A DNA stretch of 64,000 nt from Candidatus Nomurabacteria bacterium. GTDB lineage: Bacteria; Patescibacteria; Paceibacteria; UBA9973. Every line of letters starts with the position of its first letter. The first letter of the stretch is position 1. The notes beneath the pieces were generated by a model. It saw only the letters and a program-made list of their open reading frames with translations. It did no database searches and was not told the DNA's origin. Positions 60,313 to 64,000 of this stretch are shown piece by piece. The stretch covers positions 1 to 64,000 of the forward strand of contig JAPLXP010000014.1 in assembly GCA_026396015.1 (NCBI GenBank), in the 5' to 3' direction. The position numbers were made by a program, and so were the translations under genes.

Positions 60313-61200
60313 CTACATTTCTCTCAAAATCTTGATTCTGTCTTCTAGTGGTGGATGAGTAGAAAATAGATTTCCTATCTTCTTTGCTTTGTCGCCAGCA
60401 CCAAATGGATTGGAAATATATAGATGTGCAATGGCTGTAGACTGATGATTCATGGGAGCACTATATTTCTCCAACTTTTCTAAAGCAGAGGCTAGACCTT
60501 CTGGATAGCGAGTCAGTAATGCACCAGATGCATCGGCTAGATACTCACGCTTACGAGAGATTGCGAGCTGTATGAGTGTAGCCATAATAGGAGCTAGAAT
60601 TGCTAGTACTACGCCGAGGATCATGAATAGCATATTACCCTCTCTATCATCGCGCCTATTACCAAATAGGGTCATACGTATAATCATGTCTGAAATAATA
60701 GATATAAATCCTACTAGAACCACAGCCACAGTCGATACGAGCATATCCCTATTTCCAATGTGGCTCATCTCGTGAGCCATCACCCCTTCGAGCTCTTGCT
60801 TGTTCATGATTGCGAGGAGTCCAGTCGTCGCAGCGACTACTGAATGATCCTTGTCGCGGCCAGTAGCGAATGCATTTGGCGCCGAATCCTCTATCACATA
60901 AATTTTTGGTATTGGTAATCCTGCAGTGATAGATAGATTCTCCACAGTCGTATACAAATCAAAATATTGCTCACGTGTAGCAGGATGTGCACCTGCGATA
61001 GCGAGTGCAATCTTGTCTGAATACCAATAGCCGATAATATTCATCACGATACTAAATACAACAAAAATATAAAGAATATTTGGATTGCCATATAGCTGGG
61101 AAATAAAAAATCCGAGTCCTATGACAATGATCAAAAAACCACTCATGAGCAGCCATGTCTTTTCTACGTTCTTTGTTTGTTGAGTATATAGTGTTGCCAT
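60313..61200 (-). CDS. htpX: Membrane zinc protease HtpX (M48 family)
   Basis: HtpX degrades misfolded membrane proteins. The zinc motif HEMSH (residues 143-147) follows DSAPNAFATGRDKDHSVVAAT, with the third ligand in REYLADASGA, and four membrane helices. 295 residues is typical. It is the last gene of lemA-hypothetical-slipin-htpX, eight bases after the slipin gene, a grouping suggesting a membrane quality-control unit. Confidence 0.96.
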   Translation of the reverse strand: MATLYTQQTKNVEKTWLLMSGFLIIVIGLGFFISQLYGNPNILYIFVVFSIVMNIIGYWYSDKIALAIAGAHPATREQYFDLYTTVENLSITAGLPIPKIYVIEDSAPNAFATGRDKDHSVVAATTGLLAIMNKQELEGVMAHEMSHIGNRDMLVSTVAVVLVGFISIISDMIIRMTLFGNRRDDREGNMLFMILGVVLAILAPIMATLIQLAISRKREYLADASGALLTRYPEGLASALEKLEKYSAPMNHQSTAIAHLYISNPFGAGDKAKKIGNLFSTHPPLEDRIKILREM

Positions 61201-61207
61201 TTTTTAC

Positions 61208-61960
61208 TTAGATAACATTATCCCCTTTTATCATCTTCATTGCCTCTTGAACTGTAGTCATAAATTGCGCAGGAAAAATAATTGTAGAATTCTTTTCTAC
61301 ACTAATCTCTGCCATAGTCTGCAATGTGCGGAGTTGTAGTGCTACAGGATGTGCAGTCATGATATCTGCTGCTTCTCCAAGCTTTTGTGCAGCTTGCATT
61401 TCACCTTCTGCTGCTACGATCTTTGCACGGCGTTCACGCTCTGCCTCGGCCTCCTTTGCCATAGCACGCTGCATGTTCTCTGGTAGCGAGATATCTTTGA
61501 TCTCAACTGCAGAGACCTCTACTCCCCATGGCTCTGTATGTGCATCGATCACATTCTTGATCTGATTGTTTATCTCACCTGTCTGAGAAAGTAGCTGGTC
61601 TAGCTGGAATTGCCCTACTACATTACGCACTGTAGTCTGACTGATTTGATTTACTGCTTTGTATACATCCTCGATACTTACCACTGCCTTCATCGGATCT
61701 ACTACATGATAATAGGCTACAGCTGCGATATCTATAGATACATTATCTTTTGTAATAATTTTTTGTGATGGAATCTCCATAGTCACCGTGCGGAGCTGCA
61801 CTCTAGTCATCTGTTCAAAAACTGGGATGACTAGTATCAATCCTGGACCACGAATACCTGCAGATTTACCGAGAAACAATATGACTCCTCTCTCATACTC
61901 CTTTACCACCCGGATAGAAGCGATGAGTAATAAAACAATAACAGCGATAATTATGTACAT
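61208..61960 (-). CDS. SPFH/stomatin-family protein (slipin)
   Basis: One N-terminal membrane helix (IIIAVIVLLLIASIRVVKEYE) followed by the band-7 domain (YERGVILFLGKSAGIRGPGL, RTVTMEIPSQKIITKDNVSI) and the helical ERERRAKIVAAEGEMQAAQKL region. Slipins build ring-like scaffolds in membranes and often partner a protease; here htpX follows directly. 250 residues, complete. Confidence 0.95.
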   Translation of the reverse strand: MYIIIAVIVLLLIASIRVVKEYERGVILFLGKSAGIRGPGLILVIPVFEQMTRVQLRTVTMEIPSQKIITKDNVSIDIAAVAYYHVVDPMKAVVSIEDVYKAVNQISQTTVRNVVGQFQLDQLLSQTGEINNQIKNVIDAHTEPWGVEVSAVEIKDISLPENMQRAMAKEAEAERERRAKIVAAEGEMQAAQKLGEAADIMTAHPVALQLRTLQTMAEISVEKNSTIIFPAQFMTTVQEAMKMIKGDNVI

Positions 61961-61978
61961 ATATAATATATTAATTTA

Positions 61979-62287
61979 TTAATTCTTATTTGGAGTGTAG
62001 TAATCTGAGATATCATCTACCGATACAGTGACACCATATTCAAAACTAGGATTCTCTTCATTTTTAGACGAAATATTCAGAGTTAAGGCATCAGAATTTT
62101 TTTCTGATACAGAATAAATCTCTCCTTTATACATAGCTGTGTCACCGATCTTTATATCGTCAAATTTAACTTTTCGTGCTTTTTCTATGTCAGATTGTTT
62201 TTTATTATTCTCTTCTAAAACTTTTTTATCCCAAGCTTCATTATCTTTCTTTGCATTATCTCCTGATGAAAATTTAAAGGACTCCAT
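61979..62287 (-). CDS. Small charged protein in the lemA-htpX operon
   Basis: Not recognised. The 102 residues have a charged helical N-terminus (AWDKKVLEENNKKQSDIEKARK) and a small beta domain (VKFDDIKIGDTAMYKGEIYS, DALTLNISSKNEENPSFEYG). No membrane segment. Lying between lemA and the slipin gene with gaps of 5 and 18 bases, it probably serves the same process. Confidence 0.6.
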   Translation of the reverse strand: MESFKFSSGDNAKKDNEAWDKKVLEENNKKQSDIEKARKVKFDDIKIGDTAMYKGEIYSVSEKNSDALTLNISSKNEENPSFEYGVTVSVDDISDYYTPNKN

Positions 62288-62292
62288 AAGAT

Positions 62293-62847
62293 TTAGAATT
62301 TAACTTCTACTGGATTCTTTTCTACACTATCAGCCTCGAGCTGAAAGAAGTCCATCTTTGTAAATGAGAACATTGATGCGATCACATTGCCTGGGAACAT
62401 TTGTATTCCAGTGTTGAAATCACGAACATTGCCATTGTAAAAACGACGAGCTGCTTGTATTTTGTTTTCTGTATCTGAAAGTTCTTTTTGGAGTTCGATA
62501 AAGTTTGTATTTGCTTTGAGCTCTGGATAAGCTTCAGATATTGCGATGATAGATTTTAGAGTTCCTGATAGCATATTCTCTGCTGCACCCTTTTCCTCAG
62601 CTTTCGCACCCATAGCAGCTGAACGAGCCTCTGTCACCTTTTCAAATACTGCAGATTCATGAGTAGCATAACCTTTTACTGTATTCACAATATTTGGTAT
62701 CAAATCATAGCGACGCTTTAGCTGTACATCGATATCTGCCCATGCCTCGGTAGCACGATTTTTCAACGTGACAAAACCATTGTATTTAATAATAAAAAAC
62801 AAAACGACTAGACCCAAAACCACTAAAATAATTAAAGTTGTACTCAT
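62293..62847 (-). CDS. lemA: LemA-family membrane protein
   Basis: One N-terminal membrane helix and a cytoplasmic or extracytoplasmic four-helix bundle with the family core NRATEAWADIDVQLKRRYDLIPNIVNTVKGYA and NTGIQMFPGNVIASMFSF. 184 residues, complete. Its function is not settled; it is widely linked to htpX, as here. Promoter box TGGTATAAT at 62892-62884 leaves a leader of about 36 bases. Confidence 0.95.
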   Translation of the reverse strand: MSTTLIILVVLGLVVLFFIIKYNGFVTLKNRATEAWADIDVQLKRRYDLIPNIVNTVKGYATHESAVFEKVTEARSAAMGAKAEEKGAAENMLSGTLKSIIAISEAYPELKANTNFIELQKELSDTENKIQAARRFYNGNVRDFNTGIQMFPGNVIASMFSFTKMDFFQLEADSVEKNPVEVKF

Positions 62848-62891
62848 AAAAATAAGGTTAAATAATAAATCACTTATAAGTCTATTATACC

Positions 62892-62923
62892 AAAAAACTC
62901 CCCATTTTACGAGGGAGTTTTTT
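62892..62923. terminator. Terminator after secF
   Basis: AAAAAACTCCC pairs with GGGAGTTTTTT around a ten-base loop; it abuts the lemA promoter. Confidence 0.75.
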
Positions 62924-62949
62924 GATGTAGAAAATCTACAATTTATGAG

Positions 62950-63819
62950 CTACTTCTTCTTGTTTACCATCACTAGTAGTGGACTTGCAAGGAAGATTGA
63001 TGAATATGTTCCAAAGAACATTCCAGCAGTTAGCATCATAGCAAATACCTTTGTAGTAGATGGACCCCAGAATACCAATGCGAGCAATACTACGATAACT
63101 GTGAATGATGTAGCTATTGAGCGAGTGTAAACTTGAGTCAGACTGTTCCCTACTGTCTCTTCAAAAGTCTTGAAATGTCCCATGCGAATATTCTCACGGA
63201 TACGGTCGAATACTACGATAGTATCTGACACAGATAGACCCAATACTGTCAGCACTGCCACTACGAATAGTGTATCCACCTCTACTCCATAAGTATGAGA
63301 TAGGAATGCAAATACTCCGACTGGAATCATTATATCGTGGATCAATGTAGCGATAGCTATCAAACCGTATTTCCAAGAAGAAACAGGCTTTGAGACTTTA
63401 CGGAAAGAGAAAGCGATAAAGAAGATAATTCCGAGTGATACAAAGATAAATGAGAACAATGCCTTACGAGCGAGCTCGGTACCCACAGATGGACCAATAG
63501 AAGTAAATGTCTTTTCTGTAGATCCAGATAGAGACATCAACAATGCCTGGTGTTCTGCTTCTGTAAGATTCTTTGTCTTGATACTATATCCGTCTGTACC
63601 CGTTGGCTGAATTAGAGCTTCACCAATATTTAATTTACTGATTGATTCTGAAACTAATACTTGTTCTGGGCGAGCTCCTACATATGATACTTCTAGCAAT
63701 GAACCTCCCTTGAAATCAATACCCATATTCAAACCAAAGTATGAAATAGAAGCGATTGAAATCAACACGAGTAATGCAGAGATTGCAACGAAAACTTTTT
63801 TGTATTTAATGATAAACAT
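62950..63819 (-). CDS. secF: Protein translocase subunit SecF
   Basis: SecDF uses the proton gradient to finish protein export through SecYEG. Six membrane helices with the family motifs NMGIDFKGGSLLEV, LTVLGLSVSDTIVVFDRIREN and NSLTQVYTRSIATSFTVI are visible. Start chosen at 63819 (MFIIKYKK), four bases after the secD stop; in-frame upstream starts would overlap secD. About 289 residues. Confidence 0.95.
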   Translation of the reverse strand: MFIIKYKKVFVAISALLVLISIASISYFGLNMGIDFKGGSLLEVSYVGARPEQVLVSESISKLNIGEALIQPTGTDGYSIKTKNLTEAEHQALLMSLSGSTEKTFTSIGPSVGTELARKALFSFIFVSLGIIFFIAFSFRKVSKPVSSWKYGLIAIATLIHDIMIPVGVFAFLSHTYGVEVDTLFVVAVLTVLGLSVSDTIVVFDRIRENIRMGHFKTFEETVGNSLTQVYTRSIATSFTVIVVLLALVFWGPSTTKVFAMMLTAGMFFGTYSSIFLASPLLVMVNKKK

Positions 63820-63823
63820 ATAA

Positions 63824-64000
63824 TTATTTGTGAGAAGAAGCATTAGTAAAACCCGACCCAAAAAGGAAACTGATAAGCTTTGTATGCTTTGTAATATTTA
63901 GAGAGTACAGGAACAATCTTGTGATTGTAATCGCAGAGAACATTGATACGATAACTCCAAGGAAGAATGTGAGAGCGAACCCTTGGATAAGTGGTGTACC
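63824..64000 (-). CDS. secD: SecD, C-terminal end only
   Basis: The last 58 codons, GTPLIQGFALTFFLGVIVSM followed by FSAITITRLFLYSLNITKHT and a Ser/Lys tail, match the end of SecD's final membrane helices. The remainder lies beyond the window. It is directly followed by secF. Confidence 0.92.
   Translation of the reverse strand, partial: GTPLIQGFALTFFLGVIVSMFSAITITRLFLYSLNITKHTKLISFLFGSGFTNASSHK

Overview
The window looks like a chromosomal segment of a Candidate Phyla Radiation (Patescibacteria, probably Parcubacteria-like) bacterium. This is inferred from several things visible in the sequence. The DNA is AT-rich and gene-dense. Many housekeeping proteins are short: RpoB is 1056 residues, ThrRS has no TGS domain, PheRS is trimmed, and SMC has no recognisable hinge. 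Both tRNA genes lack an encoded CCA. There is a type IV pilin-like protein, an S74-chaperone surface protein, and the remains of a diversity-generating retroelement. No species can be named from the sequence alone.

Layout. 1-930 is the end of a leucine-rich-repeat surface protein whose start is frameshifted. 1005-7601 is a minus-strand run of uvrB, tgt, mreC, mreB and proS. 7888-9853 is rpsB, tsf and a small membrane protein on the plus strand. 9894-10335 is a tRNA-Thr gene flanked by repeated tRNA pieces. 10379-14150 carries envelope and redox genes: a thioredoxin-like protein, a processive glycosyltransferase, a DUF378 protein and a DsbA-like protein whose two halves are in swapped order. 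14200-14560 is a block of palindromic repeats. 14578-25206 is one long minus-strand unit, rpoB-rpoC-dnaG-rpoD, plus a membrane protein. 26046-27692 is rpsP-khpA-trmD. 27761-30530 is rnr plus a NodB-type deacetylase. 30566-34799 is rpmF-nusB/Nudix-rnc-smc. 35755-40273 holds thrS, a pilin and gyrB.

40466-48722 is the accessory heart of the window. It has a RAYT-type transposase flanked and interrupted by a REP-like palindrome, a large S74 surface protein, pheST, a decayed diversity-generating retroelement (reverse transcriptase fragment, template repeat, target gene with variable repeat), and an orphan MazF/PemK-type toxin. 48740-64000 returns to ordinary genes: a UvrD-like helicase-nuclease, an ABC exporter, murI, an M24 peptidase carrying the same REP palindrome in frame, a methyltransferase, an NDH-2-like dehydrogenase, an ECF sigma factor with a membrane partner, an Ala/Lys-rich secreted protein, an M15-like peptidase, tRNA-Ser, an lemA-slipin-htpX unit, and secF with the end of secD.

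Two themes recur. First, many genes that open a transcription unit have an extended -10 box (TGN then TATAAT or a close variant) only 6-8 bases before the ATG, which implies mostly leaderless mRNAs. Genes inside operons are spaced by a few bases or overlap. Second, nearly every boundary between converging units carries a perfect hairpin with A and T flanks that can terminate transcription in both directions.
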